A stretch of DNA of 64,000 nucleotides from assembly GCA_030645355.1 (NCBI GenBank), contig JAUSNJ010000154.1:1-64000 (forward strand), in the 5' to 3' direction. The position numbers and the translations under genes were made by a program. The notes beneath the pieces are model-generated. The model was not told the DNA's origin, did not search any database, and saw only the letters and a program-made list of their open reading frames with translations. The stretch's first letter is position 1. Every line of letters starts with the position of its first letter. Of this stretch, positions 36,339 through 47,170 are shown in pieces. Source of the stretch: Rhodoferax sp. GTDB taxonomy: Bacteria > Pseudomonadota > Gammaproteobacteria > Burkholderiales > Burkholderiaceae_C.

Positions 36339-38033
36339 ATGCCACTGCCACCCGCACCTACCAAACCTGCTGACCGTCTCCCACCCAAAGCCTTTGTCGC
36401 GACTGCTCGCAGCGCTGCCCGTCCCGCGCAGAAATCGGAACACTTCGAGCCTGCCAAGGCGCCCAGTGCGCGGCCCGCCGCGGAAAAAGTCGTGGTCAAG
36501 GAAGCCCCCAAACGGGCGACGGCCGCACTGCTGGACAAGTCCACGCGTCAGCAACCGCCGATGGTGGAGCCAGTCACTGCGCCCGTGATGGTTCAGGTGG
36601 AGACCCGCCCCAGCACCGCCCGCTCGCGCAAACCCGTGCGCACCGGGCCCACCAAGCTGTTTGTGCTGGACACCAATGTGCTGCTGCACGACCCGATGTC
36701 GCTGTTCCGTTTTGAAGAGCACGACATCTACCTGCCGATGATCGTGCTGGAAGAGTTGGACGGCCACAAAAAGGGCATGACCGAAGTCGCCCGCAATGCC
36801 CGCCAGACCAGCCGCACGCTGGACGCACTGGCCGGCGCACCGGGTGCCGATATCACCGCGGGTTTCCAGCTGTCGAGCACCGGCAACCGCGACGCGCGCG
36901 GCAAGCTGCTATTCCAGACCCAGCCGCTCGATTACGCACTGCCCACCAGCCTGCCCCAAGGCAAGGCCGACAACCAGATCCTGGGCGTGGTCGAAGCCCT
37001 GCGCCACCACTACGCGCCACGCGAGGTGGTACTGGTGTCCAAGGACATCAATATGCGGGTCAAGGCCCGCGCACTGGGTCTGGCCACCGACGACTACCAG
37101 AATGACAAGACGCTGGAAGACGGCGACCTGCTGTACGCCGGATCGTTGGCCCTGCCCACCGACTTCTGGGCCACGCACGGCCAGACCGTGGAGAGCTGGC
37201 AGCAAGGCCAGCACACCTTCTACAAGATCAATGGCCCGGTGGTTCCCAGCCTGATGATCAACCAGTTTGTCTATTTTGAGTCGCCCGGCGAGCCCAGCCT
37301 GTATGCCCGTGTGACCGAGATCCGCGGCACCACGGCTGTCATCAAGACGCTACGCGACTTCAACCATCTCAAAAATGCGGTGTGGGGCGTTACCACCCGC
37401 AACCGCGAGCAGAACTTCGCGATGAACCTGCTGATGGACCCGGAAGTGGACTTCGTCACCCTGACCGGCACGGCAGGCACCGGCAAAACCCTGATGGCCC
37501 TGGCGGCTGGCCTGACCCAGGTTCTGGACGACAGGCGCTACACCGAGATCATCGTCACGCGCGCCACGGTCAGCGTGGGCGAGGACATCGGTTTCCTGCC
37601 CGGAACCGAAGAAGAAAAGATGGGGCCTTGGATGGGCGCGCTGGACGACAACCTGGAAGTGCTGGGCAAGACCGACACCAGCGCCGGCGAATGGGGCCGC
37701 GCCGCCACCAACGAGCTGATCCGAAGCCGCATCAAGATCAAGAGCATGAACTTCATGCGGGGTCGTACCTTCATGAACAAGTACGTCATCATCGATGAGG
37801 CGCAAAACCTGACGCCCAAGCAGATGAAGACGCTGATCACCCGCGCCGGCCCCGGCACCAAGATCATCTGCATGGGCAATCTGGCCCAGATCGACACGCC
37901 CTACCTGACCGAAGGCTCCTCCGGTTTGACCTTTGCCGTGGACCGCTTCAAGGGCTGGCCGCATGGCGGGCACATCACACTGGCGCGCGGCGAGCGTTCG
38001 CGCCTGGCGGACTTTGCCAGCGAAGTGCTCTAG
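36339..38033 (+). CDS. PIN-domain PhoH-family ATPase
   Basis: 564 residues. A low-complexity Ala/Pro/Lys N-terminus (about 1-105) precedes a PIN nuclease-like domain (TKLFVLDTNVLLHDP, ELDGHKKGMTEVARNAR, VLVSKDINMRVKARALG; acidic triad present) and a PhoH ATPase (GTAGTGKTLMALAAG Walker A at about 385; YVIIDEAQNL Walker B). This PIN-PhoH architecture is linked to RNA unwinding and cleavage. Convergent with dnaB. Confidence 0.92.
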   Translation: MPLPPAPTKPADRLPPKAFVATARSAARPAQKSEHFEPAKAPSARPAAEKVVVKEAPKRATAALLDKSTRQQPPMVEPVTAPVMVQVETRPSTARSRKPVRTGPTKLFVLDTNVLLHDPMSLFRFEEHDIYLPMIVLEELDGHKKGMTEVARNARQTSRTLDALAGAPGADITAGFQLSSTGNRDARGKLLFQTQPLDYALPTSLPQGKADNQILGVVEALRHHYAPREVVLVSKDINMRVKARALGLATDDYQNDKTLEDGDLLYAGSLALPTDFWATHGQTVESWQQGQHTFYKINGPVVPSLMINQFVYFESPGEPSLYARVTEIRGTTAVIKTLRDFNHLKNAVWGVTTRNREQNFAMNLLMDPEVDFVTLTGTAGTGKTLMALAAGLTQVLDDRRYTEIIVTRATVSVGEDIGFLPGTEEEKMGPWMGALDDNLEVLGKTDTSAGEWGRAATNELIRSRIKIKSMNFMRGRTFMNKYVIIDEAQNLTPKQMKTLITRAGPGTKIICMGNLAQIDTPYLTEGSSGLTFAVDRFKGWPHGGHITLARGERSRLADFASEVL

Positions 38034-38036
38034 CGA

Positions 38037-38088
38037 AATGCTATACGTTTAGTAGCAACCTACGCAGTAGATACGAGGGCTAGAGGCC
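38037..38088 (+). repeat. Dispersed repeat copy D (after phoH)
   Basis: AATGCTATACGTTTAGTAGC, then AACCTACGCAGTAGATACGA, then GGGCTAGAGGCC. It begins three bases after the phoH stop. Its right half is part of a terminator. Confidence 0.8.
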
Positions 38089-38109
38089 AATTGGGCTTCT
38101 AGCCTTTTT
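38078..38109 (+). terminator. Intrinsic terminator of phoH built from repeat copy D
   Basis: GGCTAGA (38078-38084) pairs with TCTAGCC (38098-38104); GCC/GGC adds inner pairs around AATT, and TTTTT follows (38105-38109). The left arm is the conserved GAGGGCTAG block of the repeat. Confidence 0.7.
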
Positions 38110-38120
38110 CTTTGCATACG

Positions 38121-38232
38121 CAGCTGAGCATCAGGGCTGGGGTGCGTGGCAAAGCGAAGTCAAGGAGGAGACCCAGGGCAAAGCCATGGGTCGGGGGACA
38201 TGAGCGGCGCCACGCACCCCAGTCCTGCTGCG
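38121..38232. other. Nested long inverted repeat between phoH and dnaB
   Basis: CTGGGGTGCGTGGC (38137-38150) is perfectly complementary to GCCACGCACCCCAG (38209-38222). Outer CAGG/CCTG and GCAG/CTGC extend the stem. The 58-base loop holds a second dyad, GACCCA/TGGGTC. It lies between the convergent phoH and dnaB genes, after the phoH terminator. There is no T-run, so it is not a simple terminator. The element is unidentified; a structured RNA or repeat unit is possible. Confidence 0.55.
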
Positions 38233-38256
38233 GCCAGGTAGACCTGCAACTTGACT

Positions 38257-39660
38257 TTAGTAGTCCCCGCCCCCACCCGATGCCAAGCTCTCGAACTTGG
38301 TAATGTTCTTCAGGAAGGCCAGCTTGACGGTCCCCGTAGGGCCGTTACGCTGCTTGGCGATGATGACTTCTGCCACACCCGGCTCCTTGCAGGCGTCCTT
38401 GGTGTAGTACTCGTCACGGTAGATGAACATGATGATGTCGGCATCCTGCTCGATGGCGCCCGACTCGCGCAAATCGCTCATCATGGGCCGTTTGTCAGGG
38501 CGTTGCTCCACGCTGCGGTTGAGCTGCGACAGCGCGATCACCGGGCATTTCAACTCTCGGGCCAGCATTTTCAAACCCCGGGAGATCTCTCCCAGCTCGG
38601 TAGCCCGGTTCTCGCCATCACTGCTGCTGCCACTCATCAGCTGCAAATAGTCGACCACGATCAGGCCCAGCTGACCACACTGCCGTGACAGACGCCGTGC
38701 ATTGGCGCGCAGTTCGCTGGAGGTCAGGCCTGCGCTCTCGTCGATGTGCAGCGAGATGGTGCGCAGCTTTTCGATGGCTTCCGACAGGCGCGGCCATTCG
38801 TCATCGGTCAGTTTGCCGGTGCGCAAATGCCCCTGGTCAATACGGCCAATCGAACCCACGATACGCACCGCCAGTTGTGCAGCACCCATTTCCATCGAGA
38901 ACACCGCAACCGGCAAGCCTTCATTCAGGGCCACGTGTTCGGCAATGTTGATGGCCAGCGCTGTTTTTCCCATGGAAGGACGGGCAGCCAGCACGATCAG
39001 GTCGCCGGCCTGAAGACCCGCGGTCATGCGGTCCAGGTCGTAGAAGCCCGTGGGCACACCGGTCACGTCGTTGGGGTTATCGGCCATCTCCTGCACACGG
39101 TCCAGCAGCTTGACCACCAGCGAATCCATGGCCTGGAAGCCCTGGTTGTTGCGCTTGCCCTGTTCGCCGATATTGAAGATCTTCTGCTCCGACTCGTCCA
39201 CAATGTCGGCCACCGGACGGCCCTTGGGGTTGAACGCATTGGTGGCAATTTCGTCGCTGGCGCTGACCAGTTTGCGCAGCAGGGAGCGGTCCCGCACGAT
39301 TTCGGCATAGCGGCGGATATTGCTGGCACTGGGCACGTACTGCGCCAGTGAGTTCAAATAGGCCAGGCCACCGATCTCTTCGGCCCGACCCTGGTTTTGC
39401 ATGTGCTCGAACACGGTGATCACGTCCGCCGGCTTGCTGGCGTTGACCAGCGCGCCGATGGCGGCATAGATCAGGCGATGTTCATAACGATAAAAATCGC
39501 CATCCATCAGGATGTCACCGACGCGGTCCCAGGCCGCGTTGTCCAGCAGCAAGCCGCCCAGCACGCTGGATTCGCCCTCAATGGAATGCGGCGGCACACG
39601 CAACTGTGCAATCTGGCGGTCTTGGCCGTATTCGTCTACGGGAGAAAGGACGGTGGACAT
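38257..39660 (-). CDS. dnaB: Replicative DNA helicase
   Basis: 467 residues. N-terminal DnaB domain (about 25-125; PPHSIEGESSVLGGLLLDN), linker, then RecA-like helicase with Walker A ARPSMGKTALAINIAEH (about 220) and VDYLQLMSG Walker B. No intein. Hexameric 5'-3' helicase at the replication fork. It follows the rpsF-priB-rpsR-rplI operon, the usual betaproteobacterial order, but a terminator separates them. Confidence 0.97.
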   Translation of the reverse strand: MSTVLSPVDEYGQDRQIAQLRVPPHSIEGESSVLGGLLLDNAAWDRVGDILMDGDFYRYEHRLIYAAIGALVNASKPADVITVFEHMQNQGRAEEIGGLAYLNSLAQYVPSASNIRRYAEIVRDRSLLRKLVSASDEIATNAFNPKGRPVADIVDESEQKIFNIGEQGKRNNQGFQAMDSLVVKLLDRVQEMADNPNDVTGVPTGFYDLDRMTAGLQAGDLIVLAARPSMGKTALAINIAEHVALNEGLPVAVFSMEMGAAQLAVRIVGSIGRIDQGHLRTGKLTDDEWPRLSEAIEKLRTISLHIDESAGLTSSELRANARRLSRQCGQLGLIVVDYLQLMSGSSSDGENRATELGEISRGLKMLARELKCPVIALSQLNRSVEQRPDKRPMMSDLRESGAIEQDADIIMFIYRDEYYTKDACKEPGVAEVIIAKQRNGPTGTVKLAFLKNITKFESLASGGGGDY

Positions 39661-39778
39661 GGATGTTCCTTGAAGCCTTTGATGCTAAGTGCTCGGGCCT
39701 GCGGCAGCAATGGCAATGGCTGGGAAGAATCTGTGGAAAAGATGTGGATTGCGCGGGATAAGCACAGGGTGCAAAAAC

Positions 39779-39810
39779 AAAAGCCGCCAGGGCGAACCCT
39801 TGCGGCTTTT
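39779..39810. terminator. Intrinsic terminator after rplI
   Basis: AAAAGCCGC (39779-39787) pairs with GCGGCTTTT (39802-39810), with an internal AGGG/CCCT pair. It lies between rplI and dnaB on the minus strand and ends the ribosomal operon. Confidence 0.8.
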
Positions 39811-39848
39811 GGTAACAGTGCCAACCCTTGCGGGCCGATCTATTGTCT

Positions 39849-40301
39849 TTAGGCTGTTTCGCCGTACACGGAAACCGTGATGTCCACCACCACGTCGGTG
39901 TGCAGAGCCACGGCAACCGTGCTTTCGCTAACGGTCTTGATGGGGCCCAAAGGCATGCGGATTTGCGACTTGACGACCTTGTAGCCATTCTTGACCAGCT
40001 CTTCAGCGATGTCAGAATTGGTCACAGAACCGAACAAACGACCATCCACACCGGCTTTTTGGGTCAGCTTGATGGTGGTACCACCGAGCTTTTCGCCCAG
40101 AGCCTGGCACTCGGCCAGCTTGGCGGCGGCGGCTTTTTCCAGTTCAGCGCGTTTGGCTTCAAAAGCAGCCTTGGCGGCTTCGGTGGCGCGGCGAGCGCGG
40201 CCCGAAGGGATCAGAAAGTTGCGAGCGTAGCCATCCTTGACCTTGACGATATCGCCCAGGTTGCCCAGATTCACGACCTTGTCGAGCAGAATAATTTGCA
40301 T
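39849..40301 (-). CDS. rplI: 50S ribosomal protein L9
   Basis: 150 residues. N-domain [20 protein letters not shown] with the L9 signature [19 protein letters not shown], long connecting helix and C-terminal rRNA-binding domain. Last gene of rpsF-priB-rpsR-rplI. Confidence 0.98.
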   Translation of the reverse strand: MQIILLDKVVNLGNLGDIVKVKDGYARNFLIPSGRARRATEAAKAAFEAKRAELEKAAAAKLAECQALGEKLGGTTIKLTQKAGVDGRLFGSVTNSDIAEELVKNGYKVVKSQIRMPLGPIKTVSESTVAVALHTDVVVDITVSVYGETA

Positions 40302-40312
40302 GTTCGTACTCC

Positions 40313-40594
40313 TTAGATCTTGTGCTGGTCGCTGTAAGGCAGCATCGCCAGGAAGCGAGCGCGCTTGATAGCGGTGTTGAGCTGGCGCTGGAAAATCGCG
40401 CGGGTGCCGGTCAGACGTGCGGGAATGATCTTGCCGTTTTCGGCGATGAAATCACGCAGGGTGTCGATGTCCTTGTAGTCGATCTCTTCGACGCCGGTCA
40501 CCGTGAAGCGGCAGAAACGCTTGCGCTTGAACAGCAGGTTCTGTGCGGGGCGCTTGGGGCGCTTGTCTTTGTTGAATTTTTTGAACGTGGCCAT
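40313..40594 (-). CDS. rpsR: 30S ribosomal protein S18
   Basis: 93 residues. Contains [20 protein letters not shown] and [20 protein letters not shown], typical of S18. Binds with S6 in the small subunit platform. Lies 11 bp before rplI. Confidence 0.98.
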   Translation of the reverse strand: MATFKKFNKDKRPKRPAQNLLFKRKRFCRFTVTGVEEIDYKDIDTLRDFIAENGKIIPARLTGTRAIFQRQLNTAIKRARFLAMLPYSDQHKI

Positions 40595-40611
40595 GTGGGC
40601 CTCCTAAAAAA

Positions 40612-40905
40612 CTAATCTTGCGAAAATTCTTGAATATGCAAAACGATACTTTTACCGTGACGGGCGTTGCCTAGAAAACCGCTGAACTTCCAGACACTGC
40701 CAATGGGTTGTTTGACCAACCGCTCTGCCAATGCGCCAAAAGCCACTGCTTTCACTGCCACCTTGATTTGTCTGGCTTGCCCGGCTTCCTGTGTTTCAGA
40801 CTCGTGTTCGAGCTGCAGGTTCAGGGCGGGTATTCCAGCTGGTGTGTAACGCATGGCATCCAGCTCTGCGATACAGGCACTCAGTACAAGGGAATTGGCA
40901 GGCAC
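40612..40905 (-). CDS. priB: Primosomal replication protein N (PriB)
   Basis: 97 residues, single OB-fold: LVLSACIAELDAMRYTPAGI, VKAVAFGALAERL, and WKFSGFLGNARHGKSIVLHI. Single-stranded DNA-binding component of the replication-restart primosome. Located between rpsF and rpsR, as in related genomes. Confidence 0.94.
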   Translation of the reverse strand: MPANSLVLSACIAELDAMRYTPAGIPALNLQLEHESETQEAGQARQIKVAVKAVAFGALAERLVKQPIGSVWKFSGFLGNARHGKSIVLHIQEFSQD

Positions 40906-40927
40906 TCTCCGTCAGTAAAAAAGTTCG

Positions 40928-41293
40928 TTAGGCGTTGTATTCAGCCTGTTGTGTCTTGCGCGTCTCTTCGCGCTCCACGGTCTTCATCATGGACGAAGGG
41001 CCGGTATCAGCCTTCTTCTTCAGCACGGTCAGATGGCGCAATACGGCGTCGTTGAACTTGAACGCGTGTTCCAGTTCGGACATCACAGCCTGGTCGGCTT
41101 CGATGTTGACACACAGGTAGTGGGCTTTGGCAAGCTTGTTGATCATGTAGACCAACTGGCGGCGACCCCAGTCTTCCACGCGATGGATCTTGCCACCGCC
41201 GGCAGTGATCATGCCTTTGTAACGCTCCAGCATGGCTGGAACTTGTTCGCTCTGATCCGGGTGGATCATGAGAATGATTTCGTAGTGACGCAT
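40928..41293 (-). CDS. rpsF: 30S ribosomal protein S6
   Basis: 121 residues from [27 protein letters not shown] lies directly upstream (start fixed by this; the longer frame is discarded). Signature [20 protein letters not shown]. Promoter-proximal gene of the operon with priB, rpsR and rplI. Confidence 0.98.
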   Translation of the reverse strand: MRHYEIILMIHPDQSEQVPAMLERYKGMITAGGGKIHRVEDWGRRQLVYMINKLAKAHYLCVNIEADQAVMSELEHAFKFNDAVLRHLTVLKKKADTGPSSMMKTVEREETRKTQQAEYNA

Positions 41294-41420
41294 TGATACT
41301 CCTTTTGGATATCCCCACATTAAATGTTCAGGGGGTAATGAAAAGCTGCCCTCAGCGTCTAATTGAGGTGCAGCAAGGCGAAGCCCAAGATTATAGCCCA
41401 CGCAGGCTTTGCCCGGCAAG

Positions 41421-43706
41421 TCAGACGTTGGCAGCTGGCTCGGGTCGGGTCACCAGACTCACCAGGACAGCGGTGGCCAGGCCGGCCGCCACGCCAAACA
41501 CGCCCGCCGACACGGGTTGTATGCCCCACCAAAGGCCCTCTCCCGTCAGGCCCAACATGGTACGTACGGCGGGAAGGTTGATACCCATGTAATACACGGT
41601 CACGCCCAGCCCGGCCAACATGCCGGCAACCGCGCCAGCCCGTGTTGTGCTTCTCCAGAAAATTCCGAGCACCATGACCGGCACAAATGCCGCGCCCGCC
41701 AGCGAAAACGAAGCCGATACCAGGTAAAGGATGCCCGCCGGCCTTTGCGCAGCGGCATAGGCAGCAATCAGGGCGACGACCAGCAGCGCAAACTTGGACC
41801 ACATGACCCGTCGCATGGCCTGGGCCTTGTCACCATCGCCTTCAAAGTAAACATCATGGGCCAATGCGTTGCCAATGGTCAGGAGCAAGCCATCCGCAGT
41901 GCTCAATGCTGCCGCCAGACCACCGGCGGCGACCAGCACCGACACCACATAGGGTAGTCCCCCAATTTCGGGCGTCGCCAGCATGACCAGATCAGGGCTG
42001 ATTTTCAACTCGGCAAATTGCAGAATATGGTCCCCGTTGACGTCGGACACACTCAAAAGACTTGGATCGCGCGCCCATTGGGCCACCCAGGCAGGCAAAC
42101 TGTCAAAAGGTTGTCCGACCAAATGTGCCATGACTTCGTACTTCACCAACACCGCCAAAGCGGGCGCAGACAAGTACAACAGGGCGATAAAAACCAGAGA
42201 CCACGCCACCGAACTGCGTGCCTCGGCTACCGTGGGCGTCGTGTAATAACGGGTCAACAGGTGGGGCAAACCAACGGTACCCACCATCAGGCAGAACATC
42301 AGCGCCAGGAAATTCAAGCGGGATGTATCAAAGGCATCCCGTTGCTCGGCTGTTCCCAGTGGGTCGCCCCCGAACGGTGTGGCATGGTTGGGCATGCCAC
42401 CCAAAGGCTTGGCCCGCGACCAGTTCTCGGCTGCAGCACGCGTCCAGCTTTCGCGGGCGGCGGGCGCATCTTTTGGGACTGCGGCCAATTCGCGTCGCAG
42501 CGCAACCGCACGCTCGTCATCGGCCTTCATGTCACCCAAGGCGCGCAATTGGCGACGCAACTCCTGCCGTTCAAACTGCAGTGAGCCCTCCACATCCTGG
42601 AGCTTCTTTTCAAATGCGCGCGCCCGGCGGGCATACTCGTCGATGACCTGCTGCTCCTGTGGTGAATCCCGCAACTGCTGCTCCATGGCTGCAATTTTCT
42701 GCAACTGCTGCCCATACACCACAGGCGCAAATGGATTGCCCACCTGCTTGTACGCCAGCCACGAAACTGGAATCAGAAACGCCATGATGATGACCACGTA
42801 CTGCGTGACCTGGGTCCACGTCACCGCCCGCATGCCACCCAGAAACGAACACACCAGCACGCCGCCGAGGCCCAGCAAAATGCCAATTTCAAAATGCACG
42901 CCCGTCAAACGCGAGGTAATCAGGCCCACGCCATAGATCTGCGCAACCACATAGGTAAACGAGCACAGAACCGCGGCAAACGCCGCAATCATGCGGGGCC
43001 AGCGGCCGCCAAAACGCACTGCAAAATAATCGGGCACCGTATACAGCCGCATGCGCCGCAAATACGGAGCCACCAACAACGCCACCAGACAAAAGCCGCC
43101 GGTCCAGCCCAGGACATAGGCCAGGCCACCAGCCTGCGCCCCGGTTCCAGAGTACCCCTGCAAGTAGAGACCACCGGCCATGCTGATGAACGATGCGGCG
43201 CTCATCCAGTCCGCGGCGGTCGCCATACCGTTGTAAACGGCCGGTATGCGCCGGCCCGCCACGTAATATTCAGATGCTTCGGCCGTGCGTCCGTAGACAC
43301 CAATCACGGCATACAGAACCAGCGTGGCTGACAGGAAGATGCCAGCCACCCAGACCTTGGACAGCCCCATGCGTTCCGCTATAGCCAACGCCAGCAAAAA
43401 AAGTACCAGGCAAATGACGTACACGGCAAACCGGCGGTCCAACGTGCGCTTGTAGCGGGCATAGGTCTTGCCGTCAAACCCGGGCTCCGGCCCTTCCCGG
43501 CGGTTCGCCATCCAGGCAAACACCACGACAATGCCGATAAAGATGAGCACGGAACCCTGGGCCGCAAACCAGAACCCGACGGGCCAGTTCGCCACCACGA
43601 ACTGCAGATCGTGCGCAAAAAACACCACCCCGAACGACGCGACAAACCACAGCGCCAGCAAACCTGCGTGCAGGCTCCACCGGCGCGGGCTTGGCGTCGA
43701 AATCAT
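41421..43706 (-). CDS. Sodium/solute symporter fused to DUF4212-like small subunit
   Basis: 761 residues from [20 protein letters not shown]. The first two helices with an intervening loop (residues 10-70; [16 protein letters not shown]) match the separate DUF4212 protein that usually accompanies this symporter group. They are followed by an SSS transporter of the VC_2705/ActP-like group ([38 protein letters not shown]). Between helices, residues about 335-440 form a hydrophilic Arg/Glu/Gln-rich probable coiled coil. Its ATG overlaps the ppsA stop by four bases, so it is expressed with ppsA. An acetate or other organic-acid substrate is plausible but unproven. Confidence 0.85.
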   Translation of the reverse strand: MISTPSPRRWSLHAGLLALWFVASFGVVFFAHDLQFVVANWPVGFWFAAQGSVLIFIGIVVVFAWMANRREGPEPGFDGKTYARYKRTLDRRFAVYVICLVLFLLALAIAERMGLSKVWVAGIFLSATLVLYAVIGVYGRTAEASEYYVAGRRIPAVYNGMATAADWMSAASFISMAGGLYLQGYSGTGAQAGGLAYVLGWTGGFCLVALLVAPYLRRMRLYTVPDYFAVRFGGRWPRMIAAFAAVLCSFTYVVAQIYGVGLITSRLTGVHFEIGILLGLGGVLVCSFLGGMRAVTWTQVTQYVVIIMAFLIPVSWLAYKQVGNPFAPVVYGQQLQKIAAMEQQLRDSPQEQQVIDEYARRARAFEKKLQDVEGSLQFERQELRRQLRALGDMKADDERAVALRRELAAVPKDAPAARESWTRAAAENWSRAKPLGGMPNHATPFGGDPLGTAEQRDAFDTSRLNFLALMFCLMVGTVGLPHLLTRYYTTPTVAEARSSVAWSLVFIALLYLSAPALAVLVKYEVMAHLVGQPFDSLPAWVAQWARDPSLLSVSDVNGDHILQFAELKISPDLVMLATPEIGGLPYVVSVLVAAGGLAAALSTADGLLLTIGNALAHDVYFEGDGDKAQAMRRVMWSKFALLVVALIAAYAAAQRPAGILYLVSASFSLAGAAFVPVMVLGIFWRSTTRAGAVAGMLAGLGVTVYYMGINLPAVRTMLGLTGEGLWWGIQPVSAGVFGVAAGLATAVLVSLVTRPEPAANV

Positions 43707-46096
43707 TGTGCCGCGAGCTGCTGCCAGGTAGAGATGACGGAGTCCGGATTGAGCGAGATGGATGAAATGCCCTGCTCCACCAGCCACTGTGCGAAGTCGG
43801 GATGGTCGCTGGGACCTTGACCGCAAATGCCGATGTATTTGCCCTGGCGCTTGCACGCGGCAATCGCCAGGCTGATCAGGGATTTGACCGCCGGATCACG
43901 CTCGTCGAAGTCTGCGGCCAGCAACTCAAGCCCGGAGTCCCGGTCCAGCCCCAAAGTGAGCTGGGTCAGGTCGTTGGAACCAATCGAGAAGCCGTCAAAG
44001 TACTCCAGGAACTGGTCGGCCAGGATCGCGTTGCTGGGGATCTCGCACATCATGATGAGCTTCAACGCGTTTTCGCCGCGTTTCAAGCCGTGCTTGCCCA
44101 ACAATTCGGTCACCTTCTTGGCTTGGCCCAGGGTGCGCACAAAGGGCACCATGACCTGCACATTGTTCAGGCCCATGTCGTTGCGCACGCGCTTCAAGGC
44201 CTCGCACTCCATGGCAAAGGCCTCACCAAACTCGGCACTCACATAGCGCGCAGCACCCCGGAAGCCCAGCATGGGGTTCTCTTCTTCCGGCTCGTAGCGG
44301 CTGCCGCCAATCAGTTTGCGGTATTCATTGCTCTTGAAGTCCGACAGGCGCACGATGACGGGCTTGGGCCAGAAGGCCGCGGCAATGGTGGCCACGCCCT
44401 CGGCGACGCGGTCCACGTAGAAGGCACGGGGTGAGGCGTGGCCACGGGCTACCGACTCCACGGCTTTCTTCAAATCGGCATCCACATTGGGGTAGTCCAG
44501 GATCGCCTTGGGGTGCACACCGATGTTGTTGTTAATGATGAACTCCAGCCGCGCCAGGCCCACACCTTCGTTGGGCAACTGGCAGAAGTCAAAGGCCAGT
44601 TGCGGGTTGCCCACGTTCATCATGATCTTGACCGGGCTCTCGGGCATGGTGCCGCGCTGGACTTCGGTCACTTCGGTTTCCAGCAGGCCGTCATAAATGA
44701 AGCCGGTGTCGCCCTGCGCGCAGCTCACGGTGACCAGCATGCCGTCCTTCAGCGCTTCGGTGGCGTGGCCACAACCGACCACGGCCGGAATGCCCAGCTC
44801 GCGGGCGATGATGGCGGCGTGGCAGGTGCGCCCGCCGCGGTTGGTGACGATGGCCGAGGCCCGCTTCATGACCGGCTCCCAGTTGGGATCGGTCATATCG
44901 GTCACCAGGATGTCGCCAGCCTGGACCTTGTCCATCTCGCTGATGTTGTGCACGATGCGCACCGGGCCGGTACCAATCTTTTGCCCGATGGCGCGGCCTT
45001 CGACCAGCACGGTGCCCGAGCCCTTGAGCTTGTAGCGGTATTCGGCCTGGTTGCCCGCCTGGCTTTTCACGGTTTCGGGGCGGGCCTGCAGGATGTAGAG
45101 TTGGCCGTCGATTCCGTCCTTGCCCCACTCGATGTCCATGGGGCGGCCATAGTGCTCTTCAATCACCAACGCATAGTGGGCCAGTTGCTCCACGTCGGCG
45201 TCCGTCAGCGAATAGCGGTTGCGCAGTTCGGTCGGCACATCGGTGGTCTTGACCAGCTTGCCGCCTTGTGCCTTTTCCTCGGCCGTGGTGAACTGCATCT
45301 GGATCAGCTTGGAGCCCAGGCTGCGGCGGATGACGGCGCGGTTGCCCGCCTTCAGCATGGGCTTGTGCACGTAAAACTCGTCGGGGTTGACGGCGCCCTG
45401 CACCACGGTTTCGCCCAGGCCATAGCTGGAGGTGATGAATACCACCTGGTCAAAGCCGGACTCCGTGTCGATGGTGAACATCACACCAGCGGCGCCCAGG
45501 TCAGAGCGCACCATGCGCTGGATGCCGGCGGAGAGCGCCACCACATCATGGGCAAAGCCCTTGTGCACGCGGTAGCTGATGGCGCGGTCGTTGTACAGCG
45601 AGGCGAACACCTCTCGGATCTTGTGCAGGATGTCATCGATGCCGTGCACGTTCAGGAAGGTCTCCTGCTGGCCGGCAAAGGACGCATCGGGCAAGTCTTC
45701 TGCGGTGGCGGAGGAACGCACGGCGAAGGTGGCCTCAGCATTGCCGGCGCTCAGCGTGGCAAACGCCTCCCGAATGCCTTTTTCCAGTTCGGGCGGAAAC
45801 GGCTGGGCCTCGACCAGGGCGCGGATTTCGGCACCCACCTGGGCCAGCGCGCGCACGTCCTCCACGTCCAGTGCCTTGAGCTTGGCGCTGATCTTTTCTG
45901 TCAAACCGTCAAACTTGAGAAATTCGCGGAAGGCATGGGCCGTGGTGGCAAAGCCGGTGGGCACCTTGACCCCGGTGGGAAGATTAGAAATCATCTCCCC
46001 CAGGCTGGCATTCTTGCCGCCGACCGACTCGACGTCGGTCATGCGCAGATGCTCGAAAGGGACGACCAGATCGGTCGGATTGAACAGGGTTGACAT
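43703..46096 (-). CDS. ppsA: Phosphoenolpyruvate synthase
   Basis: 797 residues. N-terminal ATP-grasp domain ([31 protein letters not shown]), swivelling phosphohistidine domain ([20 protein letters not shown], about 425) and C-terminal PEP-utilising barrel with the catalytic Cys in [12 protein letters not shown]. Converts pyruvate and ATP to PEP, AMP and Pi during growth on organic acids. Divergent ppsR encodes its regulator; downstream symporter is translationally coupled. Confidence 0.97.
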   Translation of the reverse strand: MSTLFNPTDLVVPFEHLRMTDVESVGGKNASLGEMISNLPTGVKVPTGFATTAHAFREFLKFDGLTEKISAKLKALDVEDVRALAQVGAEIRALVEAQPFPPELEKGIREAFATLSAGNAEATFAVRSSATAEDLPDASFAGQQETFLNVHGIDDILHKIREVFASLYNDRAISYRVHKGFAHDVVALSAGIQRMVRSDLGAAGVMFTIDTESGFDQVVFITSSYGLGETVVQGAVNPDEFYVHKPMLKAGNRAVIRRSLGSKLIQMQFTTAEEKAQGGKLVKTTDVPTELRNRYSLTDADVEQLAHYALVIEEHYGRPMDIEWGKDGIDGQLYILQARPETVKSQAGNQAEYRYKLKGSGTVLVEGRAIGQKIGTGPVRIVHNISEMDKVQAGDILVTDMTDPNWEPVMKRASAIVTNRGGRTCHAAIIARELGIPAVVGCGHATEALKDGMLVTVSCAQGDTGFIYDGLLETEVTEVQRGTMPESPVKIMMNVGNPQLAFDFCQLPNEGVGLARLEFIINNNIGVHPKAILDYPNVDADLKKAVESVARGHASPRAFYVDRVAEGVATIAAAFWPKPVIVRLSDFKSNEYRKLIGGSRYEPEEENPMLGFRGAARYVSAEFGEAFAMECEALKRVRNDMGLNNVQVMVPFVRTLGQAKKVTELLGKHGLKRGENALKLIMMCEIPSNAILADQFLEYFDGFSIGSNDLTQLTLGLDRDSGLELLAADFDERDPAVKSLISLAIAACKRQGKYIGICGQGPSDHPDFAQWLVEQGISSISLNPDSVISTWQQLAAQ

Positions 46097-46324
46097 GGCA
46101 AAGCTCCGGAAGTTAAAAACCTATTGCTACTGCATCAGCACCGGCACACGCCCGCCAAGACAGCAGCGATCACGCCCGATTCACCCACTGTTGTTGCTAT
46201 TGGGGGCGCACGGGAATGACAAAATGTGGAAATTGCCGCTATTGTAGGGGGCACACCCTAACGTTGGCACCCTCGGCTACCGACCCGCGCTTGCATTTCA
46301 CTGACAACCCAGCGACCCAGCACC

Positions 46325-47146
46325 ATGACCCACCGCACCGTATTTTTTGTGTCCGACGGCACCGGCATTACCGCCGAGACCTTTGGCAACGCCATCCTGG
46401 CCCAGTTCGAGGCCAAGGCACGCCACGTGCGGCTGCCGTTTTGCGACACCGTAGACAAGGCACACCAGGCTGTGCGGCAGATCAACCACTCGGCGCTGGT
46501 CGATGGCAACCGCCCCATTGTGTTCACGACGTTGGTCAATATGGACGTTCTCAAGGTCATACAGGACGGCTGCCAGGGCATGCTGTTGGACATGTTCGGC
46601 ATGTTTGTGCACCCGCTGGAGCAGGAGCTCAAGCTCAAATCCAACCACCGCATTGGCCGGTTCAGTGACGCCAGCAAGAGCAAGGAGTACCAGAGCCGCA
46701 TTGAGGCCATCAATTTTTCGCTGGCCCATGACGACGGCCAAAGCAACCGCGATCTGGAGCACTCCGACGTGATCCTGGTAGGCGTGAGCCGCAGCGGCAA
46801 GACACCGACCTCGCTGTACCTGGCCATGCAGTACGGCCTGAAGGCCTCCAACTACCCGCTGATTCCCGAGGACTTTGAGCGCCGCCAGCTGCCACCGGCC
46901 CTGGTACCGCACAAGGCCAAGATCTTCGGCCTGACCATCCAGCCCGAACGCCTGAGCGAAATCCGCAACGAGCGCCGGCCCCATTCCAAGTACGCGTCGC
47001 TGGAAAACTGCCGCATGGAAATCAACGAGGCCGAGGCCATGATGCGGCGCACCGGCATCCGCTGGCTGTCCACCACCACCAAATCGATTGAAGAGATCGC
47101 CACCACCATCCTTCAAGAGATCCACCCGGAACGGCTGATGTATTGA
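46325..47146 (+). CDS. ppsR: PEP synthase regulatory kinase/pyrophosphorylase
   Basis: 273 residues, DUF299/PSRP family. [20 protein letters not shown] at the N-terminus and P-loop [16 protein letters not shown] (about 155), [15 protein letters not shown]-dependent kinase and Pi-dependent pyrophosphorylase that switches PpsA off and on. Divergent from ppsA, 228-bp gap with no other gene that I can support. Confidence 0.96.
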   Translation: MTHRTVFFVSDGTGITAETFGNAILAQFEAKARHVRLPFCDTVDKAHQAVRQINHSALVDGNRPIVFTTLVNMDVLKVIQDGCQGMLLDMFGMFVHPLEQELKLKSNHRIGRFSDASKSKEYQSRIEAINFSLAHDDGQSNRDLEHSDVILVGVSRSGKTPTSLYLAMQYGLKASNYPLIPEDFERRQLPPALVPHKAKIFGLTIQPERLSEIRNERRPHSKYASLENCRMEINEAEAMMRRTGIRWLSTTTKSIEEIATTILQEIHPERLMY

Positions 47147-47170
47147 TACCCCTAGTGAGGCGGACGGGTG

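Noticed and set aside
46097-46324. Small ORF or RNA in the ppsA/ppsR gap
   Set aside because: No hairpin, ribosome site or conserved-looking frame; treated as a divergent promoter region.
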